A stretch of DNA of 64,000 nt, from assembly GCA_003246365.1 (NCBI GenBank), contig QKAN01000184.1:20901-84900 (forward strand). The letters run 5' to 3'. The notes under the pieces are model-generated. The model ran no database searches. It saw only the letters and a list, made by a program, of their open reading frames with translations, and was not told the DNA's origin. Shown one piece after another: positions 1 through 7,380 of this stretch. Source of the stretch: Clostridia bacterium (GTDB lineage: Bacteria > Bacillota > Clostridia > Christensenellales > CAG-138). Positions within the stretch are counted from its first letter, which is position 1. Each line of letters starts with the position of its first letter. Both the position numbers and the translations under genes were made by a program.

Positions 1-696
1 GCCCATACGGCAAGCTTCGTAAAGCTGCTCAATCGGCGTGCCGGAGCTTCCGTGCAGAACGAGCGGGTAATCCTGACCAAGAATGCTCTTGATCGCCTTC
101 AGGCGGTCAAAGTCAAGCTGCGGAACAACGCCTTTGGGATATGCGCCGTGTGCGGTGCCGATGGAAACCGCCAGGCAGTCTACGTCGGTTTCTTCAACGA
201 ATCTCTTTGCTTCATCAACGTTGGTGTAAACAAAGTCAATCTGATCGCCTTCATCGCTCATGTTGGAAGTTTTGCCGACATGGCCGAGTTCTGCTTCGCA
301 GGAAATGCCCGCGGCATGCGCCGCTTCGCAAACCTTTTTCACTTCAGCGATGTTTTCTTCCAGCGGCAGGGACGAACGATCGGCCATGACGGAAGTAACG
401 CCGCACTGGATATTTCTGATGGCAGTGATGTAAGATCTGCCATGATCTTCGTTGATTGCGATCGGAACCGGCGAAAGAATGCAGCGCATGCGCATCCAGT
501 CTGCAAATTCCCGCGGATACGGAACCTTTGTCGGTCCGATGTTATCAAAGTGTACGTCGAGAATGAGCGGTGCGTCAAGTTCTTCCGCGGCTTCGACCGC
601 AGCGTTAACCTCGCACGCGTTGCCGACGTTCGGGGCTGCAATCGCATAATTTTCTGCGCTTGCACGAACCAAGAGTTCTTTCATTGTTACTAACAT
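1..696 (-). CDS. Class II fructose-bisphosphate aldolase family protein (3' end outside window)
   Basis: Zinc-dependent class II aldolase, which cleaves or forms a ketose (bis)phosphate with dihydroxyacetone phosphate; the true substrate is unknown. 232 codons are present and the frame runs off the left edge. Family landmarks appear in order: NEDHG (zinc His, about residue 85), SVMADRSSLPLEENI, CEAELG, the metal-binding IGTAHGAYP and the phosphate-binding LVLHGSSG. Start chosen at the ATG of MLVTMKELL because AGGAGG (703-708) lies 6 nt upstream; a second in-frame ATG is four codons on. Its promoter region shares a 45-bp element with the opp operon, which ties it to that importer. It could be tagatose- or sulfosugar-type rather than glycolytic, given the neighbouring kinases. 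Confidence 0.9.
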   Translation of the reverse strand, partial: MLVTMKELLVRASAENYAIAAPNVGNACEVNAAVEAAEELDAPLILDVHFDNIGPTKVPYPREFADWMRMRCILSPVPIAINEDHGRSYITAIRNIQCGVTSVMADRSSLPLEENIAEVKKVCEAAHAAGISCEAELGHVGKTSNMSDEGDQIDFVYTNVDEAKRFVEETDVDCLAVSIGTAHGAYPKGVVPQLDFDRLKAIKSILGQDYPLVLHGSSGTPIEQLYEACRMG

Positions 697-966
697 ACCT
701 AACCTCCTAGATGTTTATAAATATTGGTTGCTGTTTTTTATTGCTAACGATTACAGCCTCCGCATATTTGCTTCGTTAATCTTTTGCCGTCGTTGGCAGA
801 TCATTTGGTTTGTTTCTTAGAAGTTTTCGCTGAAGAACCTTTTTCAGCTTGATTTAAAGCAGTTTATCGTGCTTGAGGGGAGATTGATGCCGGATCGGAT
901 TCCAAGTGTATAGGCAATCGGATCGCATGTGTTTGATGGTGTTAATCGATTTTTATTACTACTATT

Positions 967-995
967 CTTATACTATATACATTTTTTTCGAGCAA
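967..995 (-). promoter_or_regulatory. Promoter of the class II aldolase gene
   Basis: On the minus strand TTGCTC (990-995) and TATAAG (967-972) are separated by 17 nt. The same geometry, TTGCTC-17-TATATA, occurs upstream of oppA (24456-24484), and both -35 boxes abut the same conserved element. Predicted from sequence only. Confidence 0.65.
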
Positions 996-1034
996 TCCGT
1001 TTTCATCAACCGTTTATGCAGCAGTGGAAATAAT
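990..1034 (-). promoter_or_regulatory. Conserved 45-bp upstream element, copy A
   Basis: These 45 bases match 24479-24523 at 41 positions. The element begins at GAGCAATCCG (the reverse complement contains the -35 box) and ends GGAAATAAT. In transcription direction it carries AAACGGTT and AAACGGAT, two half-sites 13 nt apart just upstream of the -35. This looks like an activator or LacI-type operator. The regulator is not identified. Confidence 0.7.
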
Positions 1035-1082
1035 GACTCTTTTTGCAGTTCCCTGTTTTTGAGATTTTCCCGAAAATGCGCT

Positions 1083-1116
1083 AAAAAAAGCTCTCCGGCA
1101 AAATCGAAGAGCTTTT
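1083..1116 (-). terminator. Rho-independent terminator for the LysR genes
   Basis: Stem AAAAGCTCT (1086-1094) with AGAGCTTTT (1108-1116) and a 13-nt loop. Read on the minus strand it ends in a run of seven T. It lies downstream of the LysR stump and LysR gene and insulates them from the aldolase promoter. Confidence 0.65.
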
Positions 1117-1271
1117 AAAACAAATTAATTTTCTTTTGAATCGTTTTATCTCGTAACGTGTTTTTGATTACAATTGACTTCCTGCCTTGTTTTCTCTGCC
1201 GTTGTTTTCTCTATATAAATAGATTCCGTTTTTTGGCGAACAACGCGCGATACATTTTGATCGAATGGAGT

Positions 1272-1514
1272 TTATTCCACGTTCGATTTCTTTAGATCGG
1301 CGGCCTCCTCGACCAGTTGTGAATGGATTTCTACCAGTTGCTGGGCATACGGTAAAAAAAGTATGCCGAATTCATTGATTTCGACAGCCCGGGTTGTGCG
1401 GTTGAGCAGGGGCGCGCCTATCTCCCGTTCCAGATATTTCATATGCTTGGTCAGAGTCGCGGACGAAATGGACAGGAGTTCAGCTGTTTTTTTGAATTCT
1501 CCGGTTTTAACCAA
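1272..1514 (-). pseudogene. LysR-type regulator remnant: DNA-binding domain only
   Basis: The frame encodes about 80 residues matching the LysR winged helix-turn-helix: ELLSISSATLTKHMKYLEREIG, then LLNRTTRAVEINEFG and the start of the linker helix. A stop follows, so the whole effector-binding domain (about 200 residues) is missing, and nothing resembling it lies downstream. The frame continues upstream of the TTG at 1514 as open codons that still look LysR-like (FIRLSYIAEFLALV), but no ATG, GTG or TTG with good spacing is seen there; AAGGAG sits just before an ATT codon. It is probably a decayed duplicate of the adjacent LysR gene. A DNA-binding-only repressor is possible but less likely. 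Confidence 0.6.
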
Positions 1515-1607
1515 CGCCAGGAATTCCGCTATATAACTTAGCCTGATAAAAATCCGCTCCTTTCTAACTGATGTTCGTTCTCATCTGGAATCTGGTCGAA
1601 CTATTGT

Positions 1608-2561
1608 TTATTCTCGCGTCCTGTCGATATAGGATCTGATGTATTTCAAAAAGTTGTTTCCTGCCGCGCTGGCCATGTCTTTTCTGAATATCAGATCGAT
1701 ATAAACCTTCGTTGTCGGTTTGATGTCCATAACGATGGTGTTCGAGCGGCAAAGATACGTCGCGTTTTTCTTTAGATGAAGCGTAATGCACAAACCTTGC
1801 CCGACGAGACCGATATTGACGCGTCCGGTTGTTTTATAGGGTGCGATCTTTGGCGAAAATCCCGCCTTCTTAAACGCATATGTGCAAATCTTATGCAAAT
1901 CACCGTTTTTCAGCGGCAATAAAAATCCCTCGTTTTGTATTTGATCGAACGAAACGGATTTTTCTTTCGCCAGAGGATGTTCCGACGACATCAACGCCGA
2001 AAGCACATCTTCCGCAAACCGGAGTTTTGCAAATTCACCCGCAGGGTCACCGTGCACGCCGAGGACAAACGCAAAATCACATTCTCCCGAACTGACCATC
2101 TTCTTTAACGTGCAAGACTCGTGTTCCACGCTGTCGATCTCTATCTTCGGATATTCTTTCGCGAAACTGCCGATCGGATCGGAAATGTTATAGGCGGCGA
2201 TGCCCGGAAACACGCCGATCGTCAGCTTTCCGTTGATGTCTTTGGCTTTTTGCGCGAATGCCGCGTTGCACTCTTCATAAACCTTGGTCATGCGCTGCGC
2301 ATAAGGCAGAAGTCGGGCGCCGGCTTTCGTTAGTTCAATCGTTCTCGTCGTACGTTTAAACAAAGGCAACCCGAGATTCTTTTCCAGTTGCATAATATGT
2401 CTGGATAAAGAGGGTTGCGAAACAAACAAGTCCTCTGCCGCCTGAAGGAAATTCTTCGTTTCAGCCAGCACAAGAAACTCGCGAATGATTTCTACTGTTA
2501 TGTTGTCTTGACCATCAAGATTGTCTGGGCCGTCCCAGTGTTCCATGTCATCCATAGGCAT
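1608..2561 (-). CDS. LysR family transcriptional regulator
   Basis: Full-length LysR-type regulator of about 317 residues. The N-terminal winged HTH shows REFLVLAETKNFLQAAEDL, SQPSLSRHI and LFKRTTRTIELTKAG. The effector-binding domain starts near residue 110 (KLTIGVFPGI) and carries the usual SSEHPLAKE and GFSPKI segments. Three in-frame ATGs occur in the first 16 codons; GGGGG just before the first favours the second (2555). The promoter at 2618-2651 matches the sigma-70 consensus and is framed by an inverted repeat, suggesting autoregulation. Candidate targets are the hydrolase gene at 2843-3721 or the pfkB operon. The effector is unknown. Confidence 0.9.
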   Translation of the reverse strand: MPMDDMEHWDGPDNLDGQDNITVEIIREFLVLAETKNFLQAAEDLFVSQPSLSRHIMQLEKNLGLPLFKRTTRTIELTKAGARLLPYAQRMTKVYEECNAAFAQKAKDINGKLTIGVFPGIAAYNISDPIGSFAKEYPKIEIDSVEHESCTLKKMVSSGECDFAFVLGVHGDPAGEFAKLRFAEDVLSALMSSEHPLAKEKSVSFDQIQNEGFLLPLKNGDLHKICTYAFKKAGFSPKIAPYKTTGRVNIGLVGQGLCITLHLKKNATYLCRSNTIVMDIKPTTKVYIDLIFRKDMASAAGNNFLKYIRSYIDRTRE

Positions 2562-2617
2562 CCCCCATAGTCGCGAGTATTTGATCGCAGATTAGAAGTT
2601 AATTTATGGACTACTTA

Positions 2618-2651
2618 TTGACATTATATTTTAAACCAAATACCATGTCAA
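2618..2651 (-). promoter_or_regulatory. Consensus promoter and inverted repeat upstream of LysR gene
   Basis: TTGACA (2646-2651), 17 nt, TATAAT (2623-2628): an exact match to both sigma-70 hexamers on the minus strand. The arms TTGACAT (2618-2624) and ATGTCAA (2645-2651) form an inverted repeat that encloses both boxes, a natural place for autorepression. Confidence 0.7.
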
Positions 2652-2842
2652 TTTCGGTAAAAACTGTACAGTAAACAACACCTAACGGATTCTCACTAAA
2701 AAAGACTGCATAAGGTGCGGTCAACTTCCGCAATGGTTCAAGGTAAGCATTGTTCGTTTTTCTGTTATTTCAAATAATTTCCGCCATTTCGGGTCGATAC
2801 GCCCGTTAGTTTCCATCACTTCCTATAATAGTTTTATCGTTT

Positions 2843-3721
2843 TTAATCCGCGTCTATAGGCTTATCTTTATATTCCGCATAAAGCTGCGGTAAAAACGTG
2901 CTCAAATGCTGCGCTTCAACGGTGTTATGAATCAACACCAACTTCAGCCTGTCGTTTGAAAGCTTGTATGCCGGGGTATCTTTGTCGCGCCGAATGTTTC
3001 CTTCAATCAAGCCATATCCCGGCCAGGACAGCGTAAGTTTCTCCATTCCCCCCGAGGAATGCGGACGGGATATCGACACCGAAAAGGTTGATCCCGGAAT
3101 AGGCGTGTGCGGTTCCTGAAGCGTCCGGTTCTTAATCGTTGCAGCGTCGATGGTTACGCCTGCGCTTTTCAACGTCTTCTCAACTTGCTCCGTCAGACCG
3201 AGTTCCCTGAGATTTACCGGGGACAGAACAGAGTATGACATGTTGCCAAGACCATGCTCTGATGCGCCGTAGTTCAAATCCTGCGACTCAATCGTGAATA
3301 CGCCGTTGCGGCTGTCCTTACCGTTGACAAACCCGTGGGTAAAGTGATCGGCTGGGCACCATATTTTATATCGTATATTTCCGGTTCCTTCCGGCTGACT
3401 TTTTGAGGGCGTATTGATCCAGTTCAGGTACCATTTCATCATCGTCTGGGTACAGTTCGGGTAGTATGCATATTGCGCAATATATCCGCTCCCGTCCTCC
3501 ATCTGACAATAGCCAAAGCTTTTTCTTTGATATACATCGGGCAGTTGCAGATGTTCGAGCCATCTGTCAATGCTGAGCGCATCTTTTTCGGGATCGAGCG
3601 GGCCGGCATCTATGATTTGCCGATATAAAGGACCAAGTTCGTGAAGCGGCAAATTATAGTACTTTGCAAGCGGTAGTTTTCGCTCTTTCGGGCTTAATTG
3701 CGGTCGGTTCGTTATCATCAC
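2843..3721 (-). CDS. Phloretin/2,4-diacetylphloroglucinol hydrolase-like protein (DAPG hydrolase family)
   Basis: A 292-residue soluble protein that I match from memory to the PhlG/phloretin hydrolase family. These zinc enzymes cut a carbon-carbon bond between a phloroglucinol ring and an acyl group, for example phloretin to phloroglucinol and phloretic acid. The supporting signature is MMKWYLNWI followed by IRYKIWCPADHF (about residues 95-130). In this family the conserved tryptophans and RYKIW-P--H lead into a metal-binding His. No signal peptide. Start is GTG at 3721 (GGAG 7 nt upstream) or the next ATG at 3718. The gene stands alone between a LysR gene and the divergent pfkB operon. If right, it points to flavonoid breakdown. 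A generic family member with another substrate is the alternative. Confidence 0.55.
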   Translation of the reverse strand: MMITNRPQLSPKERKLPLAKYYNLPLHELGPLYRQIIDAGPLDPEKDALSIDRWLEHLQLPDVYQRKSFGYCQMEDGSGYIAQYAYYPNCTQTMMKWYLNWINTPSKSQPEGTGNIRYKIWCPADHFTHGFVNGKDSRNGVFTIESQDLNYGASEHGLGNMSYSVLSPVNLRELGLTEQVEKTLKSAGVTIDAATIKNRTLQEPHTPIPGSTFSVSISRPHSSGGMEKLTLSWPGYGLIEGNIRRDKDTPAYKLSNDRLKLVLIHNTVEAQHLSTFLPQLYAEYKDKPIDAD

Positions 3722-4084
3722 ACGGCTTCTCCTTTGACGCCCGACTCCTCGCGGTTCAAATTCAGTCTATTATTATTTTGAGCGGGCGATCAATTCATTT
3801 TCGGTTTCGATTTATTCGGGTTTCGTTCGTTTTTTCCAAAATTCAAAGCAATTCGTCTTTTAAATCCAACCCATTCATTTGAATTTAAAATCCACATGAT
3901 TTTCCTGCCGATCCATTTTCTTTTGCAAACTTCGCATTTCAAAAAATCAAAAAAGCCGCATATTCCCTTTCAAAATCGATATTTATCGTTCTCGATGATC
4001 GCTCTTTTCCTTTCGTTTGAATACACCAAATAATCGAACTTGTAATGAATTTCATTTATTTCAAAAGGTAATAGGCGCTACCAA
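3722..4084. other. Intergenic region between divergent hydrolase and pfkB operons
   Basis: AT-rich spacer with no gene-like ORF. GGAG lies just upstream of the hydrolase start. Several TTTCG/TTCGG tracts occur around 3795-3840, but no clear promoter pair was found for the hydrolase. The right end adjoins the operator-rich pfkB promoter. Confidence 0.5.
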
Positions 4085-4158
4085 CAATTCGAATTGAAAG
4101 GGCATGTTAACTGTTCTATATTTTTCTTATAGAACTGTGTTCAGGTAGAACCGAGTTC
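4085..4158 (+). promoter_or_regulatory. Promoter with clustered palindromic operators for the pfkB-aldolase-kinase operon
   Basis: TTGAAA (4094-4099), 17 nt, TATATT (4117-4122). The palindrome CAATTCGAATTG (4085-4096) overlaps the -35. GTTCTATA (4113-4120) and TATAGAAC (4128-4135) form an inverted repeat over the -10. Two further dyads follow the predicted start site: GAACTGTGTTC (4132-4142) and GAACCGAGTTC (4148-4158), 16 bp apart. Such packing suggests strong repression, with release by a pathway intermediate. Confidence 0.65.
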
Positions 4159-4173
4159 GGGGAAGGAGTCATT

Positions 4174-5139
4174 ATGCCGGATGTAATCGGATACGGCCAG
4201 GCAGTCATGGATCTTTGCATGACATTTGACCAAAGGCCGGGCGTTAATGAAGCCGCCTTTGCGACAGAATTAAGCTGGCAATATGGCGGAACGGTACCCA
4301 CGGGATTATGCGCAACACGCATCCTGAGCGGATGTTCCTGCGGAATGGTAACCGCATATGGCGGTTCTGTCGGGCAGTTTATCATTCAGGATCTGGTTCG
4401 ACACGGAATCGATGTTTCCCACGCAATTGAGCGGCCAGAGCAAACATCGCGGTTGACCGTTGTATTGTCTTATGAAGGTTCGCGGTCGCCATGCGGTCTT
4501 CCGCATATGCTCACCGACCTTCAACCGGAAGAAATCGATCCTGCCTATCTGGACGGAGCAAAATATCTTTACACGCACAAATACCTGCCGGGACACATTC
4601 AAGCCGCGAAAATAGCGCATGAAAAAGGAATTAAGGTTGTTCTGGATGGAGACAATTACGGGCAGGGAACCCCTTCGCTTCTCCCCTATGTGGACTATTG
4701 CATCATCTCTGAAAAGTTCTATCACGATATGTATCATCAGGAAGGCTCAATCGAAACCAACTTAACAAACTTGCGCTCACTTTGCGCTGCCGGCGCCGTA
4801 GTAATTCTGACACAGGGTGAAAAAGGGCTGACCGGTCTGGACGACGACGGATTCTTTCATCTGGAAGCGTTTAAAGTGGACGTAGTCGATACGGCGGGAT
4901 GCGGCGACGTATTTCACGGCGCATTTATCGCGGGATTGCTTCGCGGCATGGACAATAAAACCTGCGCGCGCTATGCGTCGGGTTGCTCTGCCATCAAAGC
5001 GACGCGCATTGGTTGCCGCGCTGGTATTCCAACCCACGAAGTTTTGATGCATTTTCTGGAAACCGGCGAGATCGATTATACGGAGATCGATCAACGCATC
5101 GCATATTACTCAAAAATGCCGACCATCATCAACCCGTAA
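4174..5139 (+). CDS. PfkB family carbohydrate kinase
   Basis: Ribokinase-fold sugar kinase of 321 residues, the usual length for the family. It should transfer phosphate from ATP to a sugar, nucleoside or sugar phosphate. The C-terminal PfkB signature DTAGCGD starts at residue 239, with the catalytic base Asp245; the N-terminal glycine-rich strand region is YGGTVPTG. Start ATG follows GGAAGGAG at good spacing. First gene of a plus-strand run ending near 11.7 kb (pfkB, aldolase, two FGGY kinases, two SDRs, hydroxyacid dehydrogenase). Three different kinase folds or subfamilies in one operon suggest a sugar phosphorylated at two positions before aldol cleavage. Substrate not identifiable. Confidence 0.9.
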   Translation: MPDVIGYGQAVMDLCMTFDQRPGVNEAAFATELSWQYGGTVPTGLCATRILSGCSCGMVTAYGGSVGQFIIQDLVRHGIDVSHAIERPEQTSRLTVVLSYEGSRSPCGLPHMLTDLQPEEIDPAYLDGAKYLYTHKYLPGHIQAAKIAHEKGIKVVLDGDNYGQGTPSLLPYVDYCIISEKFYHDMYHQEGSIETNLTNLRSLCAAGAVVILTQGEKGLTGLDDDGFFHLEAFKVDVVDTAGCGDVFHGAFIAGLLRGMDNKTCARYASGCSAIKATRIGCRAGIPTHEVLMHFLETGEIDYTEIDQRIAYYSKMPTIINP

Positions 5140-5168
5140 AAAAATCAAGATTGGAAAGAGGTACCAAT

Positions 5169-5849
5169 ATGAACGCCGAGAACTTAATGCGTAAACACAT
5201 CTGCGAAATCGGACAGAAGCTCTGGCAAGCAGGTTATACGCCGTCCAACTCCGGAAATATCTGTGTAAGAATTTCAGACAACGAATTCCTCGCAACACCG
5301 ACAGGCATTCAAAAGGGCATGTTGACGCCGGACATGTTGCTCAAGCTCCGCTATGAGCCGGAAAAACCGGAAGAAGAACGCATCACTGTGCTGCAGTGCA
5401 CAGATCCATATAAGCTCACCTCGGAAATTCGCATTCATCTCGTTGCGCTCGCGGAGTTTCCGCAGTTGAACGCAACCATCCATTCCCACGCGCCGTATAC
5501 CCAGCTTTTCTCTATGCTTGGCGTGAAAGCAATCCGTCTGCCGGACAATTTCGCCGGCGCACGAAATATTCCTATCGTCCCCTGGGTCAAACCGGGCACA
5601 TGGGATATCGCATACGGAAACGTCGAAGCGCTGAAAAGCTGCCCGAAAGATAAGTTTGTTGTAATGGGACTGCACGGCCTGCTGACCGTTGGCCGCGATC
5701 TTGAGGATGCATTCCTGATTCAGGAAAAAATCGAAAGCTCCGCGCAAGCGGCGTATCTCTATCAAACATACACCCGCATCGTCGGCGATGACGCGTTTGT
5801 TCTCAATGCGCCGCCAGCAGAAGCCAAGGCGGACGACGGCGTACTGTAA
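5169..5849 (+). CDS. Class II aldolase/adducin family protein (fuculose/rhamnulose-phosphate aldolase type)
   Basis: 226-residue zinc aldolase or epimerase of the FucA/RhaD/AraD fold. Seen: the phosphate-binding loop PSNSGNI near residue 27, catalytic Glu86 in TSEIRIHL, zinc ligands His105 and His107 in HSHAP, and the third zinc His169 in GLHGLL. Start at ATG 5169 behind AAAGAGG; the frame is open further upstream but that part overlaps pfkB. It lies 29 nt after pfkB and 42 nt before an FGGY kinase. Known members cleave 1-phosphorylated deoxyketoses into DHAP and lactaldehyde, or epimerise ribulose 5-phosphate. With a RhaB-like kinase next door, cleavage of a ketose 1-phosphate is the likely role. 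Confidence 0.88.
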   Translation: MNAENLMRKHICEIGQKLWQAGYTPSNSGNICVRISDNEFLATPTGIQKGMLTPDMLLKLRYEPEKPEEERITVLQCTDPYKLTSEIRIHLVALAEFPQLNATIHSHAPYTQLFSMLGVKAIRLPDNFAGARNIPIVPWVKPGTWDIAYGNVEALKSCPKDKFVVMGLHGLLTVGRDLEDAFLIQEKIESSAQAAYLYQTYTRIVGDDAFVLNAPPAEAKADDGVL

Positions 5850-5891
5850 CCGTTCAACTGTCGGAAATCAACGCGATAAGGGGGCCTGTGG

Positions 5892-7298
5892 TTGAAACAG
5901 ATAAACGTACTGGCTTTTGACATCGGCGCTTCCGGCGGAAAAGCGATGCTCGGCAGTTTCGACGGCGAGTCGCTCTCTGTTTCGGAAGCCGGACGCTTTG
6001 TGAACGCCCCCGCTAATCTCGGCGTTGTTTCCTACTGGGATTTCTGCAGGTTATTCAACGACATAACCACGATCATCGCCGCAACGCAGTCAAAAGTGGA
6101 CGTCGCATCGGTCGGCGTGGATAGCTTCGGCGGAACGCCATGTTTCGTAGACCGGTGCGGCAGGCTCCTCGAAAATCCGCATTTTCCCCGCGACCCAAAT
6201 ATGCAGCAATATCTGGATGAAGCGGCGAAGTTACTTCCTATAGAAATGGTAAACAATGCTATGGGGGTCGACATGCGCGGGGAATATCGCCAATTGCTGA
6301 AGCTGCGCTATCTGACCGCGTTTCGAAAAGGCTTTGCCTCCGAAATAGACAAACTTCTGTTTCTACCGTCGTGCATCGGCTATTACCTCAGCGGCGCGGT
6401 ATATGCGGAATTCAGCTATGTCGCCAGTCTTCAATGGTGCCACACGGGCAAGCCGGATTGGAACACCGATCTGCTTTCCCTCGCCGGAATCCGCGCGGAA
6501 ATATTGCCGCCCATCGTTGCGTCCGGCACATGCGTCGGCAAACTGACCGACAGCATCCGAACCGGCAACAACCTAAAACCCGCAAACATGATTACGGTAA
6601 CTGAGCACGACACCGGGTCGGCGATGAGTTTGCTTACCGCCGAAACCGACGACTGCGTTTATCTCAATCAGGGCACGATGTCGGTCATCAGCGTACCGGT
6701 TACAAAGCCGGCGCTGAGCGCAAACGCGCTGGAAAACCACCTCAGCATTGAGGCAAGCTTTGGCGACCAACTGCGATTAACGCGAAATCTCGCCGGCTTG
6801 ATGCTCATTCAAAAATGTCGAGCAGTCTGGAATCGCACCGGAACAACTCAATCCTTTGACGAGTTGGATGCCGCCGGATGCAAGGCGGCCTCGCGGCAAT
6901 ATCTGTTTCGGGTGGACGATCCCGCCCTTCGCTTAACCGAAGATGCACCGTCGCTGATCGGTGAATTATGCGGCGCAAAGCTCACCCCGGGCGAAACCGT
7001 CCGCGCTGTCTATGACTCCCTGGCAGAAACATATCTGGAAACCATTCGTTTAATGGAGCACGAAACCGGAAAACGCTATCGAAAAATCCGTGTGCTCGGC
7101 GGCGGCTGTCGCTCTCCCCTGTTGTGTCAGATCATTGCTAACACCTGCGGTATTCCTGTCGAAGCCGGTCCGGTGGAAGGCTCTGCCATCGGTAACATCT
7201 GTGTGCAGCTCATCGCCTCCGGCGAGGTGAAAAACATGCAGGAAGCGGTGCAGGCAATGCAAAAATCTGAGTCGCTCGTCTGCTATACGCCCCGCTGA
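5892..7298 (+). CDS. FGGY carbohydrate kinase, rhamnulokinase-like
   Basis: 468-residue sugar kinase with the two-domain actin-like FGGY fold. The ATP/phosphate strand FDIGASGGKAMLG at the N-terminus resembles rhamnulokinase more than xylulokinase. Further landmarks are TEHDTGSAM (about residue 237) and the C-terminal adenosine loop LGGGCRSPLLCQ (about residue 400). TTG start at 5892 behind AAGGGGG. Together with the upstream FucA/RhaD-type aldolase it makes a kinase-aldolase pair like rhaB-rhaD or fucK-fucA, but no isomerase is encoded nearby. The sugar may therefore enter as a ketose made by one of the dehydrogenases downstream. Confidence 0.9.
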   Translation: MKQINVLAFDIGASGGKAMLGSFDGESLSVSEAGRFVNAPANLGVVSYWDFCRLFNDITTIIAATQSKVDVASVGVDSFGGTPCFVDRCGRLLENPHFPRDPNMQQYLDEAAKLLPIEMVNNAMGVDMRGEYRQLLKLRYLTAFRKGFASEIDKLLFLPSCIGYYLSGAVYAEFSYVASLQWCHTGKPDWNTDLLSLAGIRAEILPPIVASGTCVGKLTDSIRTGNNLKPANMITVTEHDTGSAMSLLTAETDDCVYLNQGTMSVISVPVTKPALSANALENHLSIEASFGDQLRLTRNLAGLMLIQKCRAVWNRTGTTQSFDELDAAGCKAASRQYLFRVDDPALRLTEDAPSLIGELCGAKLTPGETVRAVYDSLAETYLETIRLMEHETGKRYRKIRVLGGGCRSPLLCQIIANTCGIPVEAGPVEGSAIGNICVQLIASGEVKNMQEAVQAMQKSESLVCYTPR

Positions 7299-7380
7299 CA
7301 TGTGTATGAATTCATATTGGTGTTAATTATTTAAATAGGTAGAAAAAATTCGCGCGACGAAAAGAAAGGTGCGATCCGGC

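Larger units (their letters stand above)
697..1271. other. Intergenic region upstream of the class II aldolase
   Basis: This 575-base stretch has no credible gene. It holds a long (about 260 nt) predicted leader for the aldolase, a promoter with an upstream conserved element (967-1034) and a minus-strand terminator (1083-1116). The leader shows no recognisable riboswitch. Short ORFs here lack ribosome binding sites and family resemblance. Confidence 0.6.

Noticed and set aside
52..693. 213-codon plus-strand ORF at the left edge
   Set aside because: Antisense to the class II aldolase, whose family motifs are on the minus strand.
697..966. Riboswitch in the long leader of the class II aldolase
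   Set aside because: No conserved aptamer core or terminator-antiterminator pair was recognised.
990..1034. Reading the 45-bp element as a classical CcpA cre site
   Set aside because: TGAAAACGGATTGC fits only part of the cre consensus, and the conserved block is three times longer than one cre. Kept as an unidentified element.
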